The notes under the pieces were generated by a model. It did no database searches. It saw nothing but the letters and a program-made list of their open reading frames with translations, and had not been told where the DNA came from. A stretch of 64,000 nt of DNA. Origin: Phascolarctos cinereus. Its lineage: Eukaryota > Chordata > Mammalia > Diprotodontia > Phascolarctidae. The translations under genes and the position numbers were made by a program. Shown here one piece after another: positions 25,701 to 39,900 of the stretch. The stretch spans positions 645,001 to 709,000 of the forward strand of contig NW_018344261.1 of the NCBI RefSeq assembly GCF_002099425.1, read 5' to 3'. Each line of letters starts with the position of its first letter. The stretch's first letter is position 1.

Positions 25701-27913
25701 ATATTTCTATAGGCTTTAAAATTGTACAAATAATCATTTCTTGAGTTGTTTTGAAATTGACTTATGAAAGCAAAATTTCTCCTTTGATAAAGGGCCAACT
25801 TGAAGGGTGAACATCCACATGTGCCTGGTGGAAAGCAGCCCATCCTGCTGCTTCTGATGTCTGCATTCCCAATGGCCTTAGGCCTCCCAGTAGAACAAAG
25901 TTTCAGCTACGTGAGCATAAGGAGCATGGCTACTTCAATGTAATGCTTTAAATTTTACAAAGGAAAAGAAATATTATCCAGAAAACACATCAACAGCTGT
26001 TTGAACAAGATCAGGGAAATTGCAGAGGTTCATTTTCTATTGAAGCAAAGCTGTGATGGCAAGGTTATTATAGATAAGCAGCATGTGCCTCTCAGCAAAA
26101 CGAGAATGTGTTCTAAGAAAGAGGCAAAAACATCTGAAAACAAATGGCAAAAGAGGGTCAGGTTGGCGCTTTCCTCTCTTCCCTCTGACTCCTGGCCCCA
26201 ACACACACAGCAATGCTCAGTCTGGCTATCAAAAAATACAGCATGAGACAGGTCATTTGGCTTCTCTTGAGTATATATGTCCTACTTCTGCCCTGATCTA
26301 TAAACAGAGATGGGAATGTTTACACATGAAAATGGGGGCATCCTGGGAAAAAACAAGGAAAGCTTTTAGTTCTTCCTCTGCAGCTGAAGTAGGTTAAGGG
26401 GTACCCCAGAATGGATTATCTTTGTCCTCCTCAATTATAGTAGTCCAATCTCATTTTTATTTTTTATTTTTATTTTTTCTAGTGACTTGCTACTTGAGAG
26501 TCAAGATAGCTTCTGCTATTCTCTCCCCAATTCTATTTCTTTTTGTGATAAAATATTTGTCTTCTAAGATCTTTTCAGATCCACTGAAGTAAGTTGATTA
26601 CTCATCTCACAAGCTTTCTTCATAAATCCCTCAAAAGTTCTATAATAAGTCATCCTCTAAAAGATCAGAGATAAACCTAAAAGTTATCAGCTGTGAGATT
26701 TTCCAAAGACTTCTCTCTTCAGCTGACAATATTCCTTTAGAAAGTCAAACACATAGAAAAGATCACAGAGCCAGAGAGGCATAATGTTTAATAGTTAATA
26801 ATTTCTCTTCTCATTAAGGAAGGATATTTTTGGTGACAGTAATGAATGCATAGTGATATCTAAGCTACTAAGCACCCAAGATGGAGAAAACATGAAGATA
26901 AAGCGGGTAAAGACTACCTAATTGCACATTACCATCCTACATTACTACCTTCTGAGAAGAAGAGTGGGCTTCTAAGTCATCACAGGTACACTCACAAGAG
27001 CTTTCATTAGTATAGGTTATAACGGAACAGAAGAGCAGGCTTGAAGCTGTGGGCAAGGGTTAAATAGAAAATTCCTTTTAGTAAGAGGTGGGTAGAAATA
27101 AAAATCTCAGCGCAAAGAATCTTATTTTCTGATTACTGCCAGCCTACTTTCTAGCAATTGCACTGGCCAAAATCAGAGGTTAGCTACATTCAAAGGCACG
27201 GCACTGGCACAGGCTGGCATGCAGAAGTACTATACCTAACGTAGGTGCACTTGCACTTCGGCTACGATCTTCAGATATCCCAACAATGCATAAAATCACA
27301 CGCAGCCCAATGGCAGAGAGCACAAGGAATAACAAAATAAAATACAAATCAAAACTCCTACTGGCAAAATTCATACCATGGGAAGGAAAGTACAATAAAT
27401 GCATGCCCGCTTGCTCTCTCCCCACCCTCCACATAGCACTGATGTTATATGGAAAACTGTGTTAAGATGAACAACATAGGGTTACTTTATTTACCACCAA
27501 AATGGATGTGAAATGGTTTATGATGAAAACAGAAAAAGCCTTTAGATATATTCTTCTTCTATTTGATCTCAATAATTTAAATCACAAAGAAAGAAGTAGG
27601 TTAAAAGGCTTACACGCTGTTGAATTGTCACAGCATCTCTCTATAATCATTTTCAAAGAGCAATACTTTGTCTTTCAGCATAGATTGACAAACTAGTATC
27701 TCATTTGTTTGACCTATTCATTTATATTTCTGTGCTATTTTTCCACTATTTGTAAAAAAAAAATCTTTACAATTGCAGGGTTAGACATATACCCTGAGGA
27801 GGGCAAGATACATGCACTCACGCACGTGTGCGCATGTGTGTGATATCACACATACATATACAATACATATGTATGTGTATACATATATGTATGATATCAT
27901 AGATACATACATA

Positions 27914-27968
<55 letters not shown>

Positions 27969-30900
27969 ACCTTTATGTATATTTCATACTGCTGTTCAGT
28001 AGTATCTGACTCTTCATATCCCCATTTGGGGTTGTCTTGGTAAAAATACTGGACTGGTTTGCCATTTCCTTCTCCACCTCATTTTATAGATGAGGAAACT
28101 GACAAGGTTAAGTGACTTGTCCATGATTACACAGTTACTAAATGTTTGAGACCTAGCTGCCCCCCTTATTATGCTTCTTATATGTATGTATGTATCATAT
28201 CTATCGAGAGATCCCCTATATACTAAAATACTCATAGTAACTACTTTTTGCAGTAGCAAAGAATTAGAAACAAAATGGATGTCCATTAATTAGGGAATGG
28301 TGAAACAAACTGTGATAAATGAATGTCATAGAATATTATTCCACCATAAGAAATGATGAATATGAGAAATTCAGAGGCACATGGAAAAACATGCTAAGAG
28401 TCAAGTAAGCAGAATTAGGGAAACGATATACACAATTACTACAACAATGTGAATGTGGGAAAATAAACTTGATATTGTTTAATTATAATGACCAAGCTTG
28501 GCCCTGGAGAAAAGTGGGAAAATATCTCCCCTTTCATTAAAGAGGCGGCAGATTGTGTGTGTGGGATATGCCCTCAGTCATGGTGAGTGTATTTATTTGT
28601 TGGCAATGCTGAACCATTTTCTTTCATCTTTGTTTTAAGGGAAGAGTATCTGGGCAGAGGACTGATTCATCTGGAAAGAACTGTGATTTAGAAGCAACAG
28701 ACATCAACAGAATCTCACATCTCTGTATACACCATGAGGTTTGCGTGACCCAAACATCCATGGATGCAAAGAAGGCTTAGAAACAGATGTGTATTTTGCC
28801 CCTACATACCCAGGTTTGGTGCACTTGCTGTCCTCTTGTTGTTTTTAATCTTAAAAAAGCCTCGTCCAAAGGAGGATCGGGCTTTTCGAGTGCCAAAGGC
28901 ATTGTCACCTGCTGAAGGGCCAGGTCCTTGGACTTTGGGAGGGAGGCTTCCAAATTTGCTGATTTGCCCAGGAGGTACTGTCTAAAGAAGTAAGAAAATA
29001 AAATCAAACTCACTAATACAGAATGTCAAATGTACTGCTAAGATGTTAAAAAGCTGATTTTGAAAGCCAATGAAGAAAATGTTATTTTCACTGGATCCCA
29101 GAATACAGGTAGGTTAGTTTTCTTTCCATGATAGTATTTTACTCTACCACATGAGGACACTAGTACCGAATTCAATGTTTGAATGTACTCCAATTCAGTA
29201 AATCATGCTTCAACATCAACATCAAAATCATTCACCTCTGGCTGACATAGCCACTGGGATTTCCCTTTCATCTTCCATGCCACCTGATCAGTAGATTTCA
29301 TGCCCACTGAGACAGAGGGCAGGCAAGCCAGCCTACCTGGCAAAGCACCATGAGATATGAGGCAGCATGTATCAGGCAAGTTAAACCATCACCATGTTGA
29401 CCACCAGTTCCCTCAGATCCCAATGGAGTCAGCCCATGACCATGAACTTTGGGAATAGCTATGTTTCCCATTTGGGACCCTCAGCCATCACCATGGAAAG
29501 CAACTTGAGATACCAGCTGGCAACTCCAACTGCTCCAGCCATAGCTAGAAAAGAAAGTTCTTGCTACCAAAGTCCTTGGCACTGTCAAATGGTTCAACAA
29601 CAGAAAGAGACCCCAAGGACCACAGGCATTTTCTACCTAATAATATAGATGAAAGCTTTGGTATGTGTTGTCTGTAATTTCTTTCAGAGCAAGGACTATC
29701 TTTTTATTTGTATCCTCTGCATTTAACACAGTGCTTTGCACACAGTAAGCATTTGATAAATGTTTTAATCATTCATTCATTATTCATTCATCTTCCCCTC
29801 AATACTTCTGCTCCTATTCTGCAGACAGATGCCGCTATTCCTACTCCTAAGTTTCCCCCATCCAGCTGCTTCTAACCCTTTCCACTACCCCCTCCCTTCA
29901 GTGCTAAAAATGAATTGTCGCACAATCTCCCATTCCTTCAAACCTGGAAATAGAGCTCTCTAGGAAGATTGCTAGGCCTTACCTAATAACCATATAAAGT
30001 TTTTTTATAAAACAATTATAAATACTACTGGACCAAGGATTAACATCAGGGACAAACTAGAAATTAAGTAATTCATGATAGCTAAATTTAACATGCAAAG
30101 GACACATGGACTTTGGGAATCTCTACTGAAGATGGTCATATAAAAGCCAGTGGAGATGAGGGGAAGTGTGGGGTTTGTGAAATCTCTACAAGGAAGCCCA
30201 GTTATGCTCAATCTAAATATGAAGGCATGAGCACTGTTTGGTTTCCATAATATTTAAAACTGTCCAAGTACAAAATCATTCCTTCTGTCCCCAATTTTAC
30301 CTTCTAACAAAAGTGTTTGCCTCCTGACCCTTTCAAGCTTATTGAATTAATCTTTTTACTTATCCATTATACTAAGCCAGGCCATAAAAAATCACCTCTG
30401 GAGGCTTCTGAAGAGGTTCCTTTTCCTGTATGATGAAGAAAACAAATAGTATTAGAAAAAGCATGCAATTCTCAGCATTCATTGTATAAAATCCCACTGA
30501 TAGAACTTATCTTCTATACCTCTGGGCTACAAATCAACAAAATCCCCAGCAGTGTTTCTAATGAAGTGCCTGAAAAACATGTTATAATAACGTTTCCTTC
30601 AATGCATAAGAAAGCCTGCTGAAAGCATTGCTTTCAACTTCCCTCCCTCCAAATAAATGAGTGACTTTCCATATTCATATTTGCTAACCCTTTCATCAAC
30701 TCAGATACAAGATAGAGAAGTGGCAACACTAAAGATACCCCTTGTAACTTTCACTAGTAAAATGGGAAAAATATTACTCTTTTTAGGAAATAAGAGAAAC
30801 TATTCAGGAACCAACCGTTTCAGACACTTCTTTCTTCAAATTGCCCAGACTGCTGGATTTGTGCAGAGTTGAAGATCTAAAAATAACAAAAGTAAGAATA

Positions 30901-33900
30901 GAAGACATCAATCACAAATCTCATTCCAGTATCTTCTCTTTTCTCATGTAAAACATCATGGAAAAAAACCTTAAAACTGTATGTGGGCTACAGAAATTCT
31001 GAAATTGGGAATTTACTATGTATTTAATTTCTTTTGTTTTGTTTTGTTTTTTAAGGCAATTGGGGTTAAGTGACTTGCCCAGGGTCACACAGCTAGTAAG
31101 TGTCAAATGTTTGGTCTGAGGCCAGATTTGAACTCAGGTCCTCCTGACTTCAGGGCCAGTGCTCTATCTACAGCACCACCTAGGTTCCCCTATGTATTTA
31201 ATTTAGTTAAAACACTTAGCTTTTCTTTAAAGCATCTTATTAACAGGGACTGATTGGCAAATCCTCCTGCCAAATGTCTCATATACCATGCACATTTCAG
31301 AATGTCTAGAAAAGGCCTTGAGATAACCTTTCCAATGTTACTATCTAGAAGTAAATTAGTATACGCAATTATAATTTCTATTGATCATAAATGTATATAA
31401 AGCATAGGAGAGCAGACCTGGAATCAAGAGGACCTAGAGGTGGATTGATTCCCTTCTGAGGAAGGAAACCTAGGGTAAAAGGAGCAATCCACTTATATAG
31501 AAAGGGGGAAGAAGAGGATAGAACTTGAGATATCTATATCTATATATATCTATACATATACAGTCAATTCTAATACATACATATACATGTACATATATAT
31601 ATATATATATATGCAGGGCGTGAAAGGGATGGGAGAACATATACATTTATTAAGCATACTTGGGTGCTTATGGATCTTATAAAGTTATTTGAACTTCCCA
31701 ATAACCCAGTGATATAGGTGTCATAATTATCCCCACTTTACAGTTGAGGGAACTGAGGTAGAATTTAAGTGATTTGCCCAAACAGCTGGTATCTAAGGCT
31801 AGATGAGTATATAAACATAGAAGTAGTGGTGGAAGGAGAAGGCATTAGGTGAACCTTCCTTTTATCTGAAGCAAATAATTGAACATAGTTTTGTATAGAA
31901 ATACACCAAACTCAACAGAGAAACAAGTGAGGATGGGAGGGGGAACCTAAGACGGAGGATAATTCCAGTGAAGGTAGCAAAACATACTTCCTGACTCTGA
32001 AAGGGGGAATACGTACAAAAAGAAAACAAGCAAAGTACTAGAACTGACAGGGGGTATCATTGATAGCTGAATATATTGTGGTATGTGAATGTAATTTAAT
32101 GAAAGAAATGATTGCAGGGAATCTTGGATAGGATGAACTGATGCAGTGATTGAGCTGAATCAGAACAATTCAAGCAAGAAGAGCATTGTAAAGAAACCGA
32201 CCAAGTTATGGCCAACTATGTCTCAAGAGGATGTATAATGAAGTATGTCATTCATCTTCTGAGAGAGAGGTGATGGGTTCAAGGTGCAGGAAAAAAAACA
32301 CCACACGTTGTTCAACATGGCTACTATGTGGATTAATTTTGCTTGACGATGCTTATTTGTTACGAGGTATATTTTTTTCTTTCCTCTTGAATTTTTTTCA
32401 AACTGGAAGAGGGTTTGGGAGAAGAAGAGATTTAGCAATAGAGATGTACATGCCAAAGAGTACATTTTTTAAAAGGCACAGAAAAGAACAGACCAAAGTT
32501 CGGAGAGAAGTGCTACCAAGTAGGACAGTTTTGAAAATAATATGGGAAACTTATTGTATGGGGTTTTTTTTAAGTAAGCAGCATGAAATAGAAATTCAGT
32601 TTCATAGACAAGTCTTTTTGTGTTTTGCTGTGTATGTTTCCATAACTCCTCATCGATTTTATTCTTCTGTTCAAATAGTCAGTAGCATGCTGACAAGATC
32701 ACTTCTGTTTCTCCTTCCTCCTTTATCTTCACCCACTTATTCTCCTTCATCCATCATCTAATTCAATGGATTTCTTCACAAACACATCTTCCTTTTATAC
32801 AGTAATACTGACTCCCTGCCTTATCTTGCTTATCTTTTTCTTTTTAAAATGTTAGATCTCCCAGTATTTACTATAAAAATTATTTGATTCTAGAGAGCAA
32901 AAATAACACCTTCAGCGATCTCAATTTGAGTGACAGGATTGGATTTAGAACCAAAAGATCTGGGTTCACATTCCAGTTCTACTTAATAGCTTGGTGATTT
33001 GAGGCAACATCTTCACCTCCCCCAGTTTCAGTTTCCTCATTTTTAAAAATGGAAATAATATTTTGCACTGCCTGCCCTCATAGGGTTACTGTATAAAACT
33101 GTTGTCAGATTACCTGACCTTCCCCAAACTCCCTGCTGACCTCCAATCTGCCTCTCAGACATCTTTAACTGGATGTCCAGTAGACCTCTTAAACTAAACA
33201 TGTCCAAAACAGAAATCATTGTACTTCCCCCTGAACCCTCTCTGCCTCCTACCTTCCCTATTACTGTAGGGGGAACACCATCCTCCCAGTCCCTCAGGCT
33301 CACAACCTAGAAGTTATCTTCAATTCTGCACTATCTCTCCATATCCAATTTGTTGCCAAGGCTTGTCAACACCTCTTGAATATGCTCCCTTATCTTTTCT
33401 GACACTGCCCTGCACCCTAATGCAGGCCCTCATCACCTTACATGTGGACTATTGCAATAGCCTACTGGTGGATCTGCCTGCCTCAGGTCTCTCCCCACTC
33501 CAATCCATCCTCCATTCAGCCACCAAAATGATTTTCCTAAAGAGCAGGTCCAATCACGTCAAAAAACTCCAATGCTCTAAACTAGCTCCATCTTACCTTT
33601 CCAGTCTTCTTATACCTTACTCCACACCACGTACTCACAGATCCATTAACATTGGCCACTTTGGGCTTAGATTGTTAAAATTTAGCCACTGCTCAGATTC
33701 TAATAATCTAGCTAATAGCTCACTAATGTGTTGAGACTCCTTAAGAGTCTGCCTAATATGATGGATGCTCTAATAAACCTTGTCTTTGGCTGAAAAAAAA
33801 AAAGGTAGCTAGGTGGCACAGTGGATAGAACACTGGCCCTGAAGTCAGGAGGACCCGAGTTCAAATCCAACCTCAGACCAAACACTTGACACTAGTGTGA

Positions 33901-36900
33901 TCCTGGGCAAGTTACTTAACCCCAATTGCCTTAAAAAAACAAAAACAAAAACAACACTGGCCGCTTTGTTGTTCCATAGACAAGACAGTCCATCTCTCAG
34001 CTCTGTGCATTTTCTCTGATTGTTCCCCATGTCTGGAATGTTTTGTCTCCTCTTCTCCCCCTTACTGCCTTCCTGTAAGTCCCAACTAAAATTCTACCTT
34101 CTACAGGAAGGCTTTCCCAACCTGTCTCAATGCTAGAGCCTTCCGTTTATGAATTATTTCCTGTTTATTCTGTACATAGCTTGCTTTGGATATATCTGTT
34201 TGTATGTAGTCTCCCCCATTAGATTGTGAGCTCCCTGTAAATAGGGACTATTTTTTGCCTCTTTTTGCATACTCAGGGCTTAGCACAGTGCCTAGCCCAG
34301 CACATAGTAGGTGCTTAATAAATGTTTATTGATAGAAGATTCATAAATGTTTGAATTATACTGTTTCATTTAATGAAAGTCCCTCACTTTACAGAAAATT
34401 AATTTTGAAAAATTATAAAGTATTACAAGTGACCTATTATTAATACTATGTTGAATCAATAAATGGATTCATCTTAAAAATCATTAATCTTATGAACCCC
34501 AATTGTGATATTTTTCCTAATCACTGAAGATACAAATCAGATGGAGAGCAATCATAACAGAAAAACGGAACCCCAGTGACCCTGGCCACATTGCTGGCTT
34601 TCCACTTTTGCCCAAATGGAATTAAATTCTCCTGTAATGTTTCATCCAATGTCACATTTTCAAAGAAATACTTTATGACGTTGGTGAATATGCCTGTTTA
34701 CAGTTGTCCAAGCAATATCCATGAGACACACGGGTAGATATATTGATCTTCAGAATCAAAGAAGATAAATCACTTATGACCAAGATCATAAAGCTTTTAA
34801 GTGGCAGAGCCAGGAATAGAATCAAGGTCTTCTATTTAAGTCTGGTGTACTTTCCAACATACTAAACCATTTTTAATGGAATAATTTGGTCTGCAAAATA
34901 GTTCTTAGATGTTCATACAGGGGGTGACTACTATTCTGGTCAAGCATTCAGCATGCACCCAGAAGGCAGAGTGGACTACTGGCAATCTAATAGGTCGAAA
35001 GAATGCCAGGTCAAAGAAAGGGAACTACCGAGTTGTATAAAATACAGGCACTCAGATGGTATTTTATTCAACAACAGGACAAGCCTACTGATTTCATCTG
35101 TGCCACCTCTATCCCCTCCAGATATTCTGATGAGATTAACTAGAGACCTCAGGACCTACCAAGAAGATCTGCTAGAATTCACTACAGAGAAACTCAGAGA
35201 CAGAGACAGAGAGAGGAAGGGAAATGGGTGGAGGGAAAAGGAGAAGGTAAGAGCTGGAGGGGAAGCCCCAAGTCTGGTTAAGAAGCTAAATGCTTTTTTT
35301 TAAAAAAAAATATAAACTTATTTATTTTTAGTTTTCAATATTTACTTCCACAAGATTTTGCATTCCAAATTTTCACCTCATCTTGCCCCTCCCCCACCTC
35401 AAGATGGCATGCCTTCTGAATATCCCTTCCCCTAGTCTGCCCTCTCTATCTCTTCCCCCCTTCTCTTATCCACTTCCCCTTCTATTTTCCTGTAGAGCAG
35501 GATAGACTTCCGTACTCTATCTCCTGTATTTCTTATTTCCCAGTTGCACATGAAAACATTTTTTTTAAACACACGTTTTTAAAACTTTGGGTTCCAAATT
35601 TTCTCCCTTCCTCCCTCCCCACCCACCTTCACAAGAAGCTAAGTGTTATGTGTCTGAGGCTGGATTTGAACTCAGGTCCCCCCTGAATCCAAGGCTGGTG
35701 CTCTATCCACTGCGCCACCTAGCTGCCACAGAAGCTAACTTCTTGAACAGTGTCTACTATTGCAGGACAGACTTGGATTGGAAGATAAGGGAAACACAGC
35801 AGCTTTTGGTTTAACAGAGTGGCTTTTCGTTGGTTGCTACGGGATTGGGGAGAACTGCAATACCCTTTTCCTCACAGCTTTCCTGAAACTATGACAAAAC
35901 TAGCACCCAGAAAGAGAAATTTGGAGAAACCCTACACCAATGCCTAACTTAACGTAGGAGTGGGATAAATGTCCTACTTAGCAGGTGAATGGCAGAACAC
36001 ATTAAGAACAAGGTATTAAATTTTCTATGGCTGTGTAGCATATGAATGGATCACCTTGTCTGACAATTGAATTCTGTCTTTGGAAAAAGACATCCCTTTC
36101 ACAAATCTTTATTAAAAAATGCTTTAGACTTTCATATTATCATTGCTGTTTTCACATTTTTAAAATTAAATATATGATTAAAATTCAGATTAAAATGAAA
36201 TCATATAATAAGGGGTCTCAAATGGATGTCTTTATTTTGCAATGAGCTGGTTGGGTGACTAGAAACCTCATTATAACTCAGTAAGTGGCAATGATATAAG
36301 AGGACGTATTTACCACTGATAACTAGGCTTGTAAAAAAAAAAGTTACTCAAACTGTGCTTGGAACTACCAACTGAGGCAGCTAGGTGGCACAGTGGATAG
36401 AGTGCTGGCCCTGAAGTCAGGAGGACCTGAGTTGAAATCTGGTCTCAGACCACTCACTAGCTGTGTGACCCTGAGCAAGTCACTTAACCCCAATTGCCTA
36501 GCCCCACCCCCCCCAAAAGGCGGTCAAAAAATATTCACTGTTAAGACATCAATTTCTTATCTGTATTAATGTTGGGTCATATCTGACCTGAGGGGAAAAA
36601 AATCTTTTTTCCCTCTAAGAAACATTAATTTAAGATATTACTTACAACAGATTATCACACATTTGCACTTCTAAAGCAGCATCAAGAATTGTTTTTCCAT
36701 CACTGAAAGGCAAAATAGTTTTTAGATTATTAATGGATTTTTTGACTCAGGTCATAAACTAGATCCCAGTATGGAGGAAATGGATAAAATTTGTGCTTTG
36801 AGTTTGGGAGAAACACTTTCACCACAGGAAAAAAAAACAAAAAACTTAGAGATCAAAGAAAGGGAGCTACCAGGCAGTATAAGTAGATATACTCTACTTA

Positions 36901-39900
36901 TATATACTTATATAGAAATACTCTCTGTTGGTATTTTACTCAACAACATGATAAGCCCACTGATTCTACCTTCAAGTAGGTCTCCCCCATCCCATCTAGA
37001 TATTCTGATAGGATTAACAAGAGACGTTAGGCCCAAGCAAGGTCTGATGAGGTAAATCACCCATAAACATCCTCATCAGAATAAACCTGATCTTTGGCAA
37101 CTCTTGAGAGGCCAAAGTCAGAAAGTTACAACTCCAAAGTTGTCATCTTTCTTCTCCAACCCCTTGGCATCCTGTTTCCATTACTCAACCTTCCAAATAA
37201 GAAAAATGGATGAGTAGCCACACCTGATAGGCTCTTTTTGTAGCCTGTAACATTGTCCCAAGGCAGTGTAAAACCCTATATAGGTGAGTATCTATCTACC
37301 TTTATTCTGAAGAGTAGATGGCCACCTGGCAAAGGCTGATGCTAATTCAACATTTTATCTTTTAAACTTGCATCTGGGTTTATTGACCTCAAATTAAACT
37401 GATTAAAGTGGGAGGAATTGCTCTCCAGGAGGATCTAGGATCTCCAGGCTCCAATAATCTTTACAACTTTTTAAAGGAAAATTAATTGCATGATATCATG
37501 ATATATGAAATTATATTTCTATTCTTTGTTACAGTGTTAATTACTTTTTAAAATTTACCTTTAAGTTACTTTTAATTTTTAAAATAATTTATATGGAAAC
37601 ATATTATAAAAATGACCTTATTTGTTTCCCTCATACTTTAAAAATGAAACACAGCCTTTGGACGACCTAGTCTATCACCATACCAATAGACTTATAATCT
37701 AAAGTATACTTTAAAGGTGACATACTTCACGTCAGCTGAAGTCTCTGGTTTGGGTGGAGATTTTGACTTGTCAGATGTTTCCAAGTCTTTGGATATTGGT
37801 GAAAACGAAGGCATTGAAACTTGCAAGATGCTCATATGGAGCTGTAATATAATCACAAGAAAGAAAAAAATGTAATTAAAAGTATAGCAGTCTATACGAA
37901 TGAAAAAAATAACACAAATAAGTAGTGAGTCATCAAAATTTTTATTCTATTCTACCTGTGGCCAAAGCAGTCACAGAATTTGAGACTTGTAAGAGAACAA
38001 TGATCCCATCTGAATCATAGGTAAAAGGAATCTCCATTGTAACATACCTGACAAAAGGTCATCTAGATTCTCTTTAAAGAATTTCAATGAGAGGTCCCAC
38101 CACCTCTGAAGGAAGGTCATTCCATGTATGGATAGTTCTAATTTTTAGAAAGTTTTTCCTGACATCAACCCAAAGCCTACCTCTTTGCAAGTTCTACCCA
38201 TTGTTCCTGGTTGTAGTCTCTGGGGCCACACCAGAAAGTCCAGCTCTCTTACTAATCATTGTTATATTCTTGCCTCAGGGAAATCTATTTTCCTTGTGAA
38301 ATATGAGTGGATACCAGGGAGTCTGGGTTAGTATTTTTACACCACACCAAGCTATCCTTCAAGTATGTCTAATTATGCTACCCAAAAAAGTCTGGCAGAA
38401 TATCTTTTGACTTTGCACATAGATTCAATCAATGAACATTTCTTAGTCATAGGGTAGAAATAGGGGGTTGTTGCTAGCTCTCATTCCCAACTTCCAACCA
38501 ATCATATCATCCCCCATGCCTCAGCTAAGTAGCCAGTCATGTCGTCCTCAGCCCCATGATATCACCTACACTGTTCTTTGTTCTAACCTTGTAAAAATGA
38601 GTTAAATCTTCAACTCAAGAGTCTTTGGCCTAGAAACTGAGGTAGTCAAAGACCTATTTTTTGGTAGGTTCCAGCCCTACTAATAAAATGTCACCTTGCT
38701 CAGAGAAACTTGCCTCAGTTTAACATAGTTGAATTTTACTCTCAATATTTCCTTTCCTTTATTTTTGTAATGTACTGTAGCCAGAGCACTAGTGTACACT
38801 ATATAAAAATGGGGGTTAATTTTATTTATACATACATACATTAATTTTATTTATACATACATACATATACACACACATATATAATATAGAATATTATATA
38901 TATATGCATATAAATAAAATAATATACATAAATGTACAAACAATATTAAAATATATAATATGTGGGAAATATATAAATATGGGAATAGGGAAAGTATAAA
39001 TATAGGGGGAAAACATTTTTAAAGCATTAATATAATAGAGAGAAAAGTATACAAAAATTTTAGACAAATGGCAAGAAAAAGAAAATTAGAACTAATGCTA
39101 AATGGAAACACATGAAACCTGATTTGAAAACAGAGGAGAATAATGTCAGTAATATAATAAAAAACATGAGATAAAATTTCAAGGAAAAAGAAATCTAGTA
39201 ATTTGTAATAGAACCAGTCTGAATTCCAAGATATTTGTGAGCTATTGGAGATTCAGAAAACTGAAAAGATCAAAGTGGGGGTGGTGTGTGTGAAGACAAA
39301 AGACTGAAGAAACAACTCTTCTCCAAGGTACCAAGAAATTTGTAATGATTTTCAACCTTAATTTCATAAGTATTGATATTATACCATGGATTGAAAAAAG
39401 AGAGTATGATAGTATTTTTCCATTTAGATAATTTTGAGATGCATTCAGTTAGACTAATGTTACTGGATTAATGGCAGTAACTTTTACTTTACATTTTATA
39501 TTTTAAATATTCGTAAGATGGTTTTATATCGATGCTATGTTTATAAGCTTCCACCACTAAAAACATTATAAAGCTGTGTTGTTAAAATTTGGGAATGATA
39601 CCTAGAATGTGGTACATTAAGGAATTCTATCCTCTTTGATGTGAATGCTATATACGCTTGTGAATTGAGCTATTTTATAGTAGAAATGTTTGCCTGGGGA
39701 ACATGGTGCTCCTGGTTAGTGAATATATAAACATTATTTCATACTCCATCAACAGTTGATTTTTGGTAAACAGTATAAAAACCTTTGAGAGGTAAAAAAC
39801 AAACAAACCTGAAGAACAATTAAGTGTTCAACAAGCATTAATCATGATCAGGTTAGGATCACAACCCAAGTCATTAACTGAACTGAGATAAGACTCCTTC

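Noticed and set aside
28764-28985. 73-codon + strand open frame
   Set aside because: It is the antisense shadow of the PPFIBP1 exon at 28810-28981; the minus-strand reading matches liprin-beta-1.
32231-32761. 176-codon + strand open frame, the longest in the window
   Set aside because: It begins in a LINE 3' fragment and has no domain, homopolymer-free core or similarity to a known family; chance frame.
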